Positions 8,591 through 17,934 of a stretch of DNA of 64,000 nucleotides are shown here, piece after piece. Location of the stretch: contig JBKJIJ010000025.1 in the NCBI GenBank assembly GCA_046598525.1, positions 1 through 64,000 on the forward strand, read 5' to 3'. Numbering within the stretch: the stretch's first letter is position 1; each line of letters opens with the position of its first letter. The notes under the pieces are model-generated. The model worked only from the letters and a program-made list of their open reading frames with translations. It made no database searches and was not told where the DNA came from. The DNA is from Methylotenera_A sp046598525 (GTDB lineage Bacteria; Pseudomonadota; Gammaproteobacteria; Burkholderiales; Methylophilaceae). Position numbers and translations under genes: made by a program.

Positions 8591-9484
8591 ATGCAAAAAG
8601 TTTCTATATTACATTTAATTACCGCCGCTAAAAATGCCAGCCCGTTTGACGTGAATATGGCGTATGACGCGGGATTTGACAAGATTATGCCTTATACCAA
8701 TGTGGCATTGGATGAGGTGGCGGCACTGACGCAAGATGCGATTTTTTCGCGCAGTCCATCAGGTGTAAAGCTTGAGGCGCTGTTTATTGGCGGGCGCGAT
8801 ATTCATTTGGCCTTAACCATGCAGCAAGCGGCCAAAAGCGCCATGTTTACGCCATTTGAAATGTCTACATTTGCTGATCCGTCTGGCGCATTTACCACCG
8901 CCGCTGCCATGCTGGCCAAAATTGATGCGCTGCTTAAAAAAAATCAGCAAACACTGGCAACGCAAACCATTGCCATTTTTGGTGCGGGTGGTACTGTGGG
9001 CAGCACAGCCGCCTTAATCGCGGCGTCACTTGGGGCAAGCGTGCAATTGGTGGCGCATAATGAGCTAGCCAAAATGCATGAATACGCGGCCGAATTGCAG
9101 GCAAAATATGGCGTTAGTTTGCAGGTGTTGGATGGCGATAATGATGCTAAAAAAACACAAATTTTGCAATCGGCAACCGTTGCCATTTGTGCCGCGGCGG
9201 CTGGGGTTAGAGTATTAGAGCATGCCCATTTTAATGCCTCTAAAACGCTTAATATTGTGGCCGATGTGAATGCTGTAGCCCCTTCTGGCGCCGCTGGGGT
9301 AGATGTGATGAGTGATGGACAATTGATTGCGGGTACGCAAATATGTGCTTTGGGTGCACTGGCAATTGGCCAATTAAAATACAAAACGCAGCAAACCATG
9401 CTGCAACAAATGCTGAATAAAGAGCACCCTGAGCACCTTGATTACAATCATGCCTTTGATATTGCCAGAGAGATTTTAAGCTAA
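8591..9484 (+). CDS. mtdB: methylene-tetrahydromethanopterin dehydrogenase
   Basis: 297 residues. It oxidises methylene-H4MPT to methenyl-H4MPT with NAD(P)+ in the cytoplasm, the first redox step after formaldehyde condenses with H4MPT. The N-terminal half includes FDVNMAYDAGFDKIMPYTNV, a typical Mtd start. A Rossmann domain follows, with the nucleotide loop IFGAGGTVGSTAALIAASLGA at about residue 134. It lies 27 bases after the beta-RFAP synthase gene and upstream of mch, whose product takes the next step. MtdB rather than MtdA is favoured because of this H4MPT context; cofactor preference cannot be read by eye. Confidence 0.9.
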   Translation: MQKVSILHLITAAKNASPFDVNMAYDAGFDKIMPYTNVALDEVAALTQDAIFSRSPSGVKLEALFIGGRDIHLALTMQQAAKSAMFTPFEMSTFADPSGAFTTAAAMLAKIDALLKKNQQTLATQTIAIFGAGGTVGSTAALIAASLGASVQLVAHNELAKMHEYAAELQAKYGVSLQVLDGDNDAKKTQILQSATVAICAAAAGVRVLEHAHFNASKTLNIVADVNAVAPSGAAGVDVMSDGQLIAGTQICALGALAIGQLKYKTQQTMLQQMLNKEHPEHLDYNHAFDIAREILS

Positions 9485-9549
9485 CTGGCTTTACTTTTTT
9501 TGAGTAAAAACCTCTTGATTTACACCTTGTTGATTAAAACTTTAGCCCT

Positions 9550-10680
9550 GTGAATAAGACTATTGTTATCGCGGCAATTTCTTGCCGTGCCTATGTGCGT
9601 GCCGCTGTAGATGCTGGCTTTGAGGTGATTGCACTGGATGCTTTTGCCGATGTGGATACAAAAGCATTAGCCAAAAAAGTCATTCAAATTGATGTGAATA
9701 ATGGGCAGTTTGATGCTGAACAGATACTGGCTGCGCTAGCAGAATTGACGCTACACCAGCTTAAATCGATTGACTGTATTGGTTTTGCTTATGGCGCTGG
9801 TTTTGAGGCGCAGCCTGAATTGCTTAATAAAATTGCGCACATTATGCCAGTAATTGGCAACAATTCTGATGTCATCGCGCAATGTAAACAGCCACAATCG
9901 TTTTTTGCGCTGTGCGAATTATTTGAAATGCCATATCCACAAACGCTATTTAACAAACCCACCAATAGCTTAAATTGGTTGCAAAAAAAAGTGGGCGCAA
10001 GCGGCGGTGCGCATATTAAAGCGCTATTGCCCATCAATTTAGAGCCATTAAGTTTACAAGCGCTAAATATTGAGCTAAAACCAAGTCTGTATTATCAGCA
10101 AAAGCAGGCAGGCACGCCAATATCTTGCTTGTTTTTGGCCGATGGCATTAATGCCATGATTTTAGGTTTTAATGAACAATGGTGCAGCCCGACATTGCTC
10201 TTACCTTATCGATTCGGCGGGGCTGTCAGCCATATCACAATATCCACCATCAGCATGCAAAAATTAGCCGAATTTATAACGGCAATCACTAAAAAACTGG
10301 CATTAAAAGGCTTAAATAGTTGTGATTGTATTGTGCAAAATGATGATGTGTTTATGTTGGAAATTAACCCGCGATTAAGCGCTACCATGGATTTATACCA
10401 AGCCAAACGGGGCAATTTGTTTGCATTCCATGTGGCTAGTTGCTTAGGTCAATTGGATGAGTGGCCGGTTGCCGACAAGCAATCGCGCGCCATGCAAGTA
10501 ATTTACGCTAACAAAGTAGCAAAAGTACCATTAGGCATGGATTGGCCAGAATGGGTATGTGATATTCCGCAGCCCAATAGCGTAATACCAATAGGCATGC
10601 CTATTTGTAGCGTGATGGCAGAGGCGCGCACGGCAAAACTAGCCAAACAAAAGGTGTTACAAAGAGCGGCCAGCCTGTGA
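9550..10680 (+). CDS. ATP-grasp protein of the H4MPT-linked C1 cluster
   Basis: 376 residues, GTG start. An N-terminal pre-ATP-grasp region (MNKTIVIAAISCRAYVRAA) is followed by an ATP-grasp core. Metal/ATP-binding residues are seen in VFMLEINPRLSATMDLY near residue 275, and KVGASGGAHIK resembles the flexible lysine loop. Such proteins form amide or peptide bonds with an acyl phosphate intermediate. Genes of this type sit next to mch in H4MPT methylotrophs (I recall the name orfY in Methylorubrum extorquens) and are thought to act in cofactor synthesis; the reaction is not known to me. Its position between mtdB and mch supports that link. Confidence 0.8.
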   Translation: MNKTIVIAAISCRAYVRAAVDAGFEVIALDAFADVDTKALAKKVIQIDVNNGQFDAEQILAALAELTLHQLKSIDCIGFAYGAGFEAQPELLNKIAHIMPVIGNNSDVIAQCKQPQSFFALCELFEMPYPQTLFNKPTNSLNWLQKKVGASGGAHIKALLPINLEPLSLQALNIELKPSLYYQQKQAGTPISCLFLADGINAMILGFNEQWCSPTLLLPYRFGGAVSHITISTISMQKLAEFITAITKKLALKGLNSCDCIVQNDDVFMLEINPRLSATMDLYQAKRGNLFAFHVASCLGQLDEWPVADKQSRAMQVIYANKVAKVPLGMDWPEWVCDIPQPNSVIPIGMPICSVMAEARTAKLAKQKVLQRAASL

Positions 10681-10709
10681 TAATGTTAAATTTACCGCAA
10701 TAATTAATA

Positions 10710-11681
10710 ATGATGAATATGCAGCCCACAAACACAATTAGCATTAACCAACTTTCGCAGCCATTAGTGGATGCTTTAATTAAAGATGCCGCTGCGCTTA
10801 ATTTAGGCATTATTCAGCATGCCAGTGGCGCAACGATTGTGGATGCTGGAATTGAAGCTACAGGCGGCTTGGAAGCAGGGCGGCGCATTGCCGAAATTTG
10901 CATGGGCGGTTTGGGGCAAGTGACTTTTACCCAACAATTGCCATTTAAACATTGGCCTACAGGCGTGCAAGTAAGCGCCAAAAACCCAGTATTGGCTTGC
11001 TTAGGCAGCCAATATGCAGGCTGGGCGTTGAGCCATGAAAAGTTTTTTTCACTGGGTTCTGGCCCTGCGCGCAGCATTGCGCAGCGTGAAGATATTTTTA
11101 AAGATATTGATTACAAAGATGCGGCAAATAAAACCGTGTTAGTTTTAGAAACAAGCAAAATTCCGCCGCTAGAAGTCATTGAAAAAGTGGCGCGCGATAC
11201 GAAAATTAAGCCTGAAAACTTAAGCTTTATTTTAACGCCAACGTCTAGCTTATCGGGCAATGTGCAAATCGCCGCGCGTGTTTTAGAAGTCGCCTTGCAC
11301 AAATTGCATACTTTGCATTTTCAGTTTAATCAATTGGTGGATGGCATTGCCAGCGCACCATTACCGCCGCCAAGCCCCGATTTTTTAACCGGTATGGGGC
11401 GCACCAATGATGCGATTTTGTTTGGTGGATTTGTGCAATTATTTGTGCAATGCAGCGATGAAGCGGCCAAGCAATTATCGTTAGATTTGCCCAGTTGCGC
11501 CTCAAAAGATTATGGCAAGCCATTTGCCGACATTTTTAAAGCGGTGAACATGGATTTTTATCAAATCGACCCATTATTATTTTCACCCGCAAAAGTCACC
11601 ATTACCAATTTAAGCAGCGGTAATAGCTTTTTTGCAGGCGCGTTTAATGAGGCGTTACTTAATCAATCATTTAGCGCGTAA
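10710..11681 (+). CDS. mch: methenyl-tetrahydromethanopterin cyclohydrolase
   Basis: 323 residues. It hydrolyses methenyl-H4MPT to formyl-H4MPT, the step between MtdB and the formyltransferase/hydrolase complex (whose genes are not in this window). Family landmarks include GATIVDAGIEATGGLEAGR at about residue 40, GGLGQV, a SQYAGWAL segment and the GSGPARSIAQREDIF stretch. The 5' end has several close ATGs (10710, 10713, 10719), so the start could shift by a few residues. It sits between the ATP-grasp gene and the RimK-like ligase gene, the gene order known for H4MPT methylotrophs. Confidence 0.96.
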   Translation: MMNMQPTNTISINQLSQPLVDALIKDAAALNLGIIQHASGATIVDAGIEATGGLEAGRRIAEICMGGLGQVTFTQQLPFKHWPTGVQVSAKNPVLACLGSQYAGWALSHEKFFSLGSGPARSIAQREDIFKDIDYKDAANKTVLVLETSKIPPLEVIEKVARDTKIKPENLSFILTPTSSLSGNVQIAARVLEVALHKLHTLHFQFNQLVDGIASAPLPPPSPDFLTGMGRTNDAILFGGFVQLFVQCSDEAAKQLSLDLPSCASKDYGKPFADIFKAVNMDFYQIDPLLFSPAKVTITNLSSGNSFFAGAFNEALLNQSFSA

Positions 11682-11690
11682 ACGCATTCA

Positions 11691-12551
11691 ATGCGTATCG
11701 CCATATTTACCGATGAAGTGCACACCAAAGGTGGCTGGCACGGCGCGCAATTAACGCAATCCTTTGCTAGCCGCGGTGTGCAAGCGATTTTTGTCTCATT
11801 AAGAGATTGCGTAATTGATTTATCGCAACAATCGCCACGCATTCAAATCCCACATTTTGATGCATTGCCTAAAATGGCCTTTGTGCGCGGCATTGCGGGC
11901 GGCACTTTGCAGCAAATCACCACGCGCTTGAATATATTGCATATGCTAAAAATGCAAGGCGTGATGATTTATAACGATGCCAAGGCGATTGAACGCACGG
12001 TAGATAAAGCCATGACCAGCTTTTTACTGCATCAAGCGGGTATTAAAACGCCGCGCACTTGGGTATGCGAATCGCGCCAAATGGCACATGAAATCATTAG
12101 TAAAAACCCTCAATTGGTCATCAAGCCGCTATTTGGCTCACAAGGGCAGGGCGTGCGCTTGGTTAATGCGCCGTTACCTGTGCCAATGGATAAACATGTA
12201 GATGGCGTGTTTTATTTACAAACGTTTATTAAAGCCGCGCATGATTACCGTGTATTTGTGGTTAATAACACTGCAATTGCCGCCATGCGCCGTAGCGGGG
12301 AAGGCTGGCTACATAATGTGGCGCAAGGCGCTATATGCGAATCAACAGACACGGCTGATATTTTAGAATTGGCCGTACAAGCCGCTAAAACCTTGAATAT
12401 TTACTACTGCGGCGTGGATGTAATCCGTGCTGAAGATGGCGTGTTATATGTGTTAGAGGTCAACAGCATACCGGCTTGGCGCGGCCTGCAAAGTGTGGCC
12501 AAAACCAATATTGCGCAAGCCTTAGTAAATGATTGTTTAAGCCACTATTAA
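11691..12551 (+). CDS. RimK-like ATP-grasp ligase of the H4MPT cluster
   Basis: 286 residues with a RimK-type ATP-grasp fold. There is a pre-ATP-grasp domain, then TPRTWVCES, the LVIKPLFGSQGQGVRLV ATP loop near residue 145 and the metal-binding LYVLEVNSIPAWRGLQ near residue 255. RimK relatives add glutamate to proteins or cofactors, and archaeal MptN/CofF add glutamate to H4MPT or F420. A glutamate ligase for H4MPT or a related cofactor is the best inference; in methylotroph literature I recall this gene as orf5. It starts 9 bases after mch, so co-transcription is likely. Confidence 0.82.
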   Translation: MRIAIFTDEVHTKGGWHGAQLTQSFASRGVQAIFVSLRDCVIDLSQQSPRIQIPHFDALPKMAFVRGIAGGTLQQITTRLNILHMLKMQGVMIYNDAKAIERTVDKAMTSFLLHQAGIKTPRTWVCESRQMAHEIISKNPQLVIKPLFGSQGQGVRLVNAPLPVPMDKHVDGVFYLQTFIKAAHDYRVFVVNNTAIAAMRRSGEGWLHNVAQGAICESTDTADILELAVQAAKTLNIYYCGVDVIRAEDGVLYVLEVNSIPAWRGLQSVAKTNIAQALVNDCLSHY

Positions 12552-12594
12552 CTTCTATAAATTAGGCATAGTATGCGGTTATCAACGTGTAAAT

Positions 12595-13512
12595 ATGGCG
12601 CCGCCCATGACACAGATTATGCACAAACAAGTAAGCCAGCTTTTTAAAGCGGCCTGTCTTGCTGAGCTAGAAGCTTTAAAGCCAGGCAATGTGCATATTT
12701 TTGCAGATGGTCATTGCATGACTGTTAACCACTTTATTCAAAGTGCCGAGGCAGTAGCCAAGGTAATAGCGCTGCCAGATTTAACCTTAGGCCAGCGTAT
12801 TTTGCACAGTGTGCAAGCTACCCAAAAAGCAGTCGCTTGCAACACCAATTTAGGCATTATCTTACTGTGCGCACCACTAGTGCATGCGGCATTAATGGTT
12901 AATGATGACCAATTATTAAGCCAAGATGACCTATTAAGCCGTTTAAAATACGTGCTGCAACACACCACGATTGATGACGCGAATTTAACTTTTGAAGCCA
13001 TTAATCTGGCCAAACCAGCCGGTTTGGGTACAGTAAATGAACACGATGTGCAGCAGCCGGCTGACTGCACCTTGCTGCAAGCCATGCAAACCGCCGCTTG
13101 GCGCGATACGATTGCAGCGCAATACAATAATAATTTTGACGCCATTTTTAATTTGGCACTACCCATATTACAAACGTCTGCTGAGGACAAAAATCCGGCA
13201 TGGTTAACCACGCAAGTGTACTTAACTTTTTTAGCGATTTTTCCCGATTCTCATCTTTTGCGTAAATACGGCGAAGCAATTGCGAGTGATATTCAGCATC
13301 AGGCCAAAGATCATTTAACAATATTTAACATTTCAGGCAACCCCAAGCTATATCAAGCCAAGCTGCTAGCATGGGATAATGAATTGAAGCAAAAGCTAGT
13401 TAATCCTGGTACTAGTGCCGATTTGACGGTAGCCAGTTTATTTGCTCATGCGTTAAAACAATTATTAAAACAAAACGATGGCTTGAAAGCCGTTTATGAA
13501 GGCTTGACATGA
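12595..13512 (+). CDS. CitG/MdcB-family (triphosphoribosyl-dephospho-CoA synthase-like) protein of the H4MPT cluster
   Basis: 305 residues, mostly helical. It matches the triphosphoribosyl-dephospho-CoA synthase fold by LEALKPGNVHIFADGH near residue 30 and conserved TNLGIILLCAPL near residue 87. True CitG/MdcB enzymes act with citrate lyase or malonate decarboxylase, neither of which is here. The gene instead belongs to the H4MPT cluster (I recall it as orf7), so a nucleotide- or ribosyl-transfer role in H4MPT synthesis is likelier. The start is uncertain: ATGs at 12595, 12607 and 12619 are all possible, without a clear ribosome site. Its stop overlaps the next ATG (ATGA at 13509), coupling it to the response regulator. 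Confidence 0.82.
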   Translation: MAPPMTQIMHKQVSQLFKAACLAELEALKPGNVHIFADGHCMTVNHFIQSAEAVAKVIALPDLTLGQRILHSVQATQKAVACNTNLGIILLCAPLVHAALMVNDDQLLSQDDLLSRLKYVLQHTTIDDANLTFEAINLAKPAGLGTVNEHDVQQPADCTLLQAMQTAAWRDTIAAQYNNNFDAIFNLALPILQTSAEDKNPAWLTTQVYLTFLAIFPDSHLLRKYGEAIASDIQHQAKDHLTIFNISGNPKLYQAKLLAWDNELKQKLVNPGTSADLTVASLFAHALKQLLKQNDGLKAVYEGLT

Positions 13513-14192
13513 AAATTGCGTTTTTAGAAGATAACCAAAGCTTTGCTGATGAAATAATCCACGCCCTAAGCGTGCCAGGGCACGAGGTACAGCACTTTTT
13601 AACTGGGCGTGATTGCTTAAAAGCAGTCTCCAGTGACACCTTTGATTTATGTCTTTTTGACTGGGAACTACCTGATATGAGCGGGCCAGAAGTACTTTCT
13701 AGCCTAAAGCTAAGAGGTAATATTCCGCCTGTTATTTTTTTAACAGCACACGATTCAGAAGAAGATATTGTGCAAATGATAGAAGCTGGTGCAGATGATT
13801 ACATTGTCAAACCACCTAGCATTAATATTTTAAATGCCAGAATTAAAGCCTTACATCGCCGAGCGAATCCACAAAAAGTAACCGTTGATTTTGAAGATTA
13901 CGGCCATTTGATGGTGGATTTTTCTAAACGTAAATTTTCGATTTTAGGTAATCCAGTTAAGTTAACTGAAAAAGAAACAGAGCTTGCTTTGTACTTCTTT
14001 AGCCGCGTTGATGTATTGCTATCTCGCGCGCACTTGACTAAGGTAGTTTGGGGCACAACGCCCGATATCGATACACGCACGATTGATGTGCATGTTAGCC
14101 ATTTGCGTAATAAATTGCATTTGTTGCCACAGTATGGATGGCGACTGATTTCTGTTTATCATCAAGGCTATCGCTTAGAGCGATTGATTTAA
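13509..14192 (+). CDS. OmpR-family response regulator
   Basis: 227 residues. A receiver domain (1-115) has acidic residues Glu7/Asp8, phospho-acceptor Asp51 in CLFDWELPDMSG, FLTAHDSEED and the conserved Lys in DDYIVKPPS. It is followed by a winged-helix DNA-binding domain (about 130-225) with TEKETELALYFFSRVDVLLSR and TIDVHVSHLRNKL. Its ATG overlaps the stop of the CitG-like H4MPT gene, and a FecR/LysM protein and a CHASE2 kinase follow, so the kinase is its probable partner. Targets are unknown. The overlap suggests it is expressed together with the C1 cofactor genes. Confidence 0.93.
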   Translation: MKIAFLEDNQSFADEIIHALSVPGHEVQHFLTGRDCLKAVSSDTFDLCLFDWELPDMSGPEVLSSLKLRGNIPPVIFLTAHDSEEDIVQMIEAGADDYIVKPPSINILNARIKALHRRANPQKVTVDFEDYGHLMVDFSKRKFSILGNPVKLTEKETELALYFFSRVDVLLSRAHLTKVVWGTTPDIDTRTIDVHVSHLRNKLHLLPQYGWRLISVYHQGYRLERLI

Positions 14193-14226
14193 GCATTCAT
14201 CGCCACATGTTTGGAGTATAGCTGAA

Positions 14227-15852
14227 ATGACCACTAGGAATATGAAGACGGTTGTGCCAAGTCCCAACCTTATCATTCGAAAAATGGTATTGCTTGCGTT
14301 ACTGTTACCGCCAAGCTATCAACCTTTATTGGCGGCAGAAAACGCGCCAGAATGGATATATAGCGTACGTCCTAAAGATACATTAATTCATTTTGCAAAA
14401 CGCTACCTAGTTAATCCTCAAGACTGGCGTACCCTGCAACAATTAAATCATATTCAAAACCCTTACCGCATTCCAATTGGCAGCAAATTAAGTGTGCCAT
14501 TGTCTATGCTTAAGCAATCCCCTGCGCAGGCAAGTGTCCTTGCCGTGGTGGGTAATGTGTATCAATCCAGCACCAATCAATCTAAACAATTGGTCGTGGT
14601 TGGTCAGCAACTTGAAATGGGTTCTGCGCTTGAAACCGCAGCAAAAAGCACATTGCATATTCGGTTTGCTGATGGCTCTATTGTAACAATGCAGCCTAAC
14701 TTTACGCTTAAATTAGATGCTTTAAGCATGTATGGCGGTGGTGGTATGGTTGACACCAAATTACGTTTGCAGCAAGGCGGTGTTGCTATTAAAGCAAATC
14801 CGCAACATGTGCCGGGTAATACCATGCAGATTTTTACACCAACCGCAGTAGCGGCGGTGCGCGGTACCGATTTCAGGCTGTCTGCTGAACCTAAAATAAC
14901 ACGTCAAGAAACCTTGCAAGGTAAAGTAGGCTTGCTGTCTGCTGGACAAGAAGTGCAAGTTAGCAAAGGTTTTGGTAGTTTATCAACCGACGGCCAAGCT
15001 CCTTCAGCACCAGTGCCTTTATTAGCGGCGCCAGACACCTCTAAATTGCCAACGCAATTTGAAGCTTTACCCATACAGTTTGAAATGCAAGCTCAAACCA
15101 GTGCCGTTGCCTGGGTTGGCAGCGTACATCAAGCTTCATCAGCCGAAGCGTTGTCAGATCAAGGTAAAAGTAAGGGCACACATCTATCATTTAACGATTT
15201 GCCAGATGGCAAATACATTTTAAAAGTACGCGCAAAAGATCAATCCGGTTTTGAAGGCTATGATGCGGGGCATAAATTTACTTTAAATGCGCAGCCTTTT
15301 GCCCCAGCGGCGGCATATCCAGAGGCATCATCTGTTATCAGTGATTCGCGCCCAGTGTTGCGTTGGAGTCAAGTTAAACAAGCAAATGCCTACCGCGTTG
15401 AGATGGCCAAAGATGCCCAATTTAAGCAGCCGATTCTAAGCCAAAAAGTGGCTAGTAATGAATGGGTGATGACTGAAGCACTGCAAGCGGGCCAATACTT
15501 TTGGCGTGTTGCTAGTATTGATGGCGCCGATCAAGGGCCATATTCTGTTGCAACCAATTTTGCTTATAGCCCTAAACCGCCAGCAGCCGATGTTAACCAA
15601 TTAGTGACGCGTATCGCGCAAAATCGGGTCTATGTGGATACGATTAATCCACCGAAAGGCTTTACCTACGAAGCTATGTTGGATAACAAACGCAATAACC
15701 AGATAAATGTATGGCAAGCGGCTGGTTTGCAAGGGCGTTTTGATTTCTTATTGCGTGAATATGGTTTACAAACTTTACGCTTACGTTTAGTTAATAGTGA
15801 CGGTATCGCTGGCCCTGAATCGACCACAGAGTTTGACGCGCTACCACAATAA
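14227..15852 (+). CDS. periplasmic LysM and FecR domain protein
   Basis: 541 residues. A basic N-terminus and hydrophobic segment (about 20-36, ending LLAAENA) form a signal sequence. A LysM peptidoglycan-binding domain (about 44-95, YSVRPKDTLIHFAKRYLVNP) follows. Then comes a FecR domain (about 105-225, with SALETAAKSTLHIRFADGS and TPTAVAAVRGTDFRL). The C-terminal half shows fibronectin/Ig-like repeats (about 270-450; HQASSAEALSDQ, YRVEMAKDAQF). It likely sits in the periplasm on the cell wall and could present a signal to the CHASE2 domain of the next gene's kinase. Pairing of FecR-domain and CHASE2 proteins is known in other bacteria; ligand and output are unknown. The gene starts 34 bases after the response regulator. 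Confidence 0.88.
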   Translation: MTTRNMKTVVPSPNLIIRKMVLLALLLPPSYQPLLAAENAPEWIYSVRPKDTLIHFAKRYLVNPQDWRTLQQLNHIQNPYRIPIGSKLSVPLSMLKQSPAQASVLAVVGNVYQSSTNQSKQLVVVGQQLEMGSALETAAKSTLHIRFADGSIVTMQPNFTLKLDALSMYGGGGMVDTKLRLQQGGVAIKANPQHVPGNTMQIFTPTAVAAVRGTDFRLSAEPKITRQETLQGKVGLLSAGQEVQVSKGFGSLSTDGQAPSAPVPLLAAPDTSKLPTQFEALPIQFEMQAQTSAVAWVGSVHQASSAEALSDQGKSKGTHLSFNDLPDGKYILKVRAKDQSGFEGYDAGHKFTLNAQPFAPAAAYPEASSVISDSRPVLRWSQVKQANAYRVEMAKDAQFKQPILSQKVASNEWVMTEALQAGQYFWRVASIDGADQGPYSVATNFAYSPKPPAADVNQLVTRIAQNRVYVDTINPPKGFTYEAMLDNKRNNQINVWQAAGLQGRFDFLLREYGLQTLRLRLVNSDGIAGPESTTEFDALPQ

Positions 15853-15953
15853 ATTTTGGCATATGATTTATAGAAGCGCTTTGCGGATGGTTAATAGTTT
15901 GATTACAGCATCATTGTAGTAAAATTTTTTTCCTTACTTAGTAAATTGCACCT

Positions 15954-17879
15954 GTGAAACGTTTTCACTTTAACGATTATCTATCAACAGCCTTAATCTT
16001 GCTGTTTTTAGTGGTTTTTCTACACACAACCCACTTGCTTTCGCGAATGGATAATGTGTTATTTGATATTGGTCAAAAACTTTATCAAAGCCCCGCGCCA
16101 GCCGATATTGTCATTGTGGCGATTGACGAAAATAGCCTATCACAACTAGGTCGCTGGCCTTGGTCTAGGCAAGTGCATGCCGATGTAATCAATCGACTTA
16201 ATCAAGAAAATACCTTAGCAATTGGCTTGGATATTATTTTCTCTGAACCTGAGAAAACCAATAAAAATGCCGATGCCGCATTAGCCAACGCAATCGCACA
16301 AGCAAAAAATGTTGTGTTACCGATATTGCTGGAAACAACGCGGGTAAATGGCCAATTAATTGAAACCCTTCCTTTGCCTAGCTTGGCCTTGCATGCCGCT
16401 GATTTAGGGCGTGTACATGCCGCGCTTGATGAAGATGGCATTGCGCGCAGCGTTTATTTGTTTGAAGGCGTTGGCGCGCCAGTTTGGCAACATTTTTCGC
16501 AAGCGGTGCTTAATGTTGCCATGCAACTGCCTTCTGAAAACCAGTTTCAAGTAGCCACTGCACAAAAAAATAGTTTTTCTTTAGTCCGTGAGCAGCAAAA
16601 AAGAGTGAGCTTTAAAGGTCCACCTGGCCATTTTTCGGCTATCTCGTATGTGCAAGTATTAAATGGCGAGTTTGAAAAAAACACGTTTAAAAATAAAATC
16701 GTATTAATTGGCGCCACCGCCTCTGGCATGAATGATTTGCTGTCAACGCCCGTTTCAGGCCTCAGTCAGCCTATGGCTGGCGTTGAGTTTCATGCCAACG
16801 TGCTAGATTCAATGCGTAGTAATCACTTAATTGATACTGCGCCAATGTTACCAAGCTTGTTGATTTTAATTGTGTTGGCGTTACTGCCCTTGGTTTGGAT
16901 GCCACGATTAACGGCGTTGCCTGGCTTAATTTTAACCTTAGTGTATTTTGTTTTTGTCGGCGTAATGACAGCCATATTGCCCAAATTATTCAGCATTTGG
17001 ATTGCGCCATCTGCCGCGCTTTTAACGATATTAATTTCTTACCCTGTTTGGAGTTGGCGTAAATTAGAAGCGGCGCAACGCTATTTAGACCAAGAATTAG
17101 CCTACTTAAAAAATCTAATTCGTAAATCAGACATCAACGATAATCCTACGCATCGCTATGACAGTTTTGATGACCGCATAGAGCAGGTGCGTGCGGCAGG
17201 GCAGCAATTGCGTTTTTTACAAAATGATCGCAAAGAAGTGTTGGCTTTTATTTCACATGATTTACGTGCGCCGCTGGCAAGCGCCATGATGATGTTGGAT
17301 GAGCATAAGCAATTAAAATCTAAGTTGTATGCGCCCATATCGCAAGCGCTGCAATTAGCGGAAGATTTTTTGCAAGCATCGCGTGCGGAAATGAGTAATA
17401 GCGCCGATTTTAAAGAGCTGGACTTTGCCGGCGTTACCCATCAAGCGGTGGATGATGCTTATGAAACGGCGTTGAAAAAAGATATTAAGCTGGAAAGAGA
17501 TATTGTAGAAGGCTTAGTGTGGGTAAACGGTAATTTTGGATTATTGCAAAGAGCGATACTGAATTTGGTGATGAATGCGATTAAGTTTGCACCAAAACAC
17601 TCTGTTGTCACCATTAGGTTACGCTACAGCAATAACCAAGCCGTATTAAATGTAATTGATAACGGGCCTGGCATCCCTTTAGAAGAGCAAAAGCAGCTAT
17701 TTAAACGATTTAGTCGCTTAAAAGACACAAACGCCGCGCCAGATGGAGCAGGGCTAGGCTTGTATTTTGTGCATACGGTTGCCGAAAAACATCAAGGAAA
17801 AGTCGATGTAGAAAGCGATAGTGGCAAGCAAACCAGTTTTAATTTACGCTTGCCAGTGCTTAATTTCCAAGCGCATTAG
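15954..17879 (+). CDS. CHASE2-domain sensor histidine kinase
   Basis: 641 residues, GTG start. One N-terminal membrane helix (about 12-28) leads into a periplasmic CHASE2 domain (about 35-285; VIVAIDENSLSQLGRWPWSR, GLDIIFSEP, VLIGATASGMNDLLSTPV). Three helices at about 295-370 return to the cytoplasm. The kinase core has His435 in AFISHDLRAPL, N box NLVMNAIKFAPK, DNGPGIPLEEQ and GAGLGLYFVHTVAE. It probably phosphorylates the response regulator at 13509-14192, with the FecR/LysM protein between them as an accessory sensor. A 101-base gap precedes it. The signal is unknown. Confidence 0.93.
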   Translation: MKRFHFNDYLSTALILLFLVVFLHTTHLLSRMDNVLFDIGQKLYQSPAPADIVIVAIDENSLSQLGRWPWSRQVHADVINRLNQENTLAIGLDIIFSEPEKTNKNADAALANAIAQAKNVVLPILLETTRVNGQLIETLPLPSLALHAADLGRVHAALDEDGIARSVYLFEGVGAPVWQHFSQAVLNVAMQLPSENQFQVATAQKNSFSLVREQQKRVSFKGPPGHFSAISYVQVLNGEFEKNTFKNKIVLIGATASGMNDLLSTPVSGLSQPMAGVEFHANVLDSMRSNHLIDTAPMLPSLLILIVLALLPLVWMPRLTALPGLILTLVYFVFVGVMTAILPKLFSIWIAPSAALLTILISYPVWSWRKLEAAQRYLDQELAYLKNLIRKSDINDNPTHRYDSFDDRIEQVRAAGQQLRFLQNDRKEVLAFISHDLRAPLASAMMMLDEHKQLKSKLYAPISQALQLAEDFLQASRAEMSNSADFKELDFAGVTHQAVDDAYETALKKDIKLERDIVEGLVWVNGNFGLLQRAILNLVMNAIKFAPKHSVVTIRLRYSNNQAVLNVIDNGPGIPLEEQKQLFKRFSRLKDTNAAPDGAGLGLYFVHTVAEKHQGKVDVESDSGKQTSFNLRLPVLNFQAH

Positions 17880-17934
17880 CCATATGCCCAGTCGCGCTAA
17901 TGTTAGGGCGCACTTATGTTAAAGCGCACTTATG

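Noticed and set aside
12595..13512. Citrate lyase or malonate decarboxylase locus suggested by the CitG-like protein
   Set aside because: No cit or mdc genes accompany it; all neighbours belong to H4MPT metabolism.
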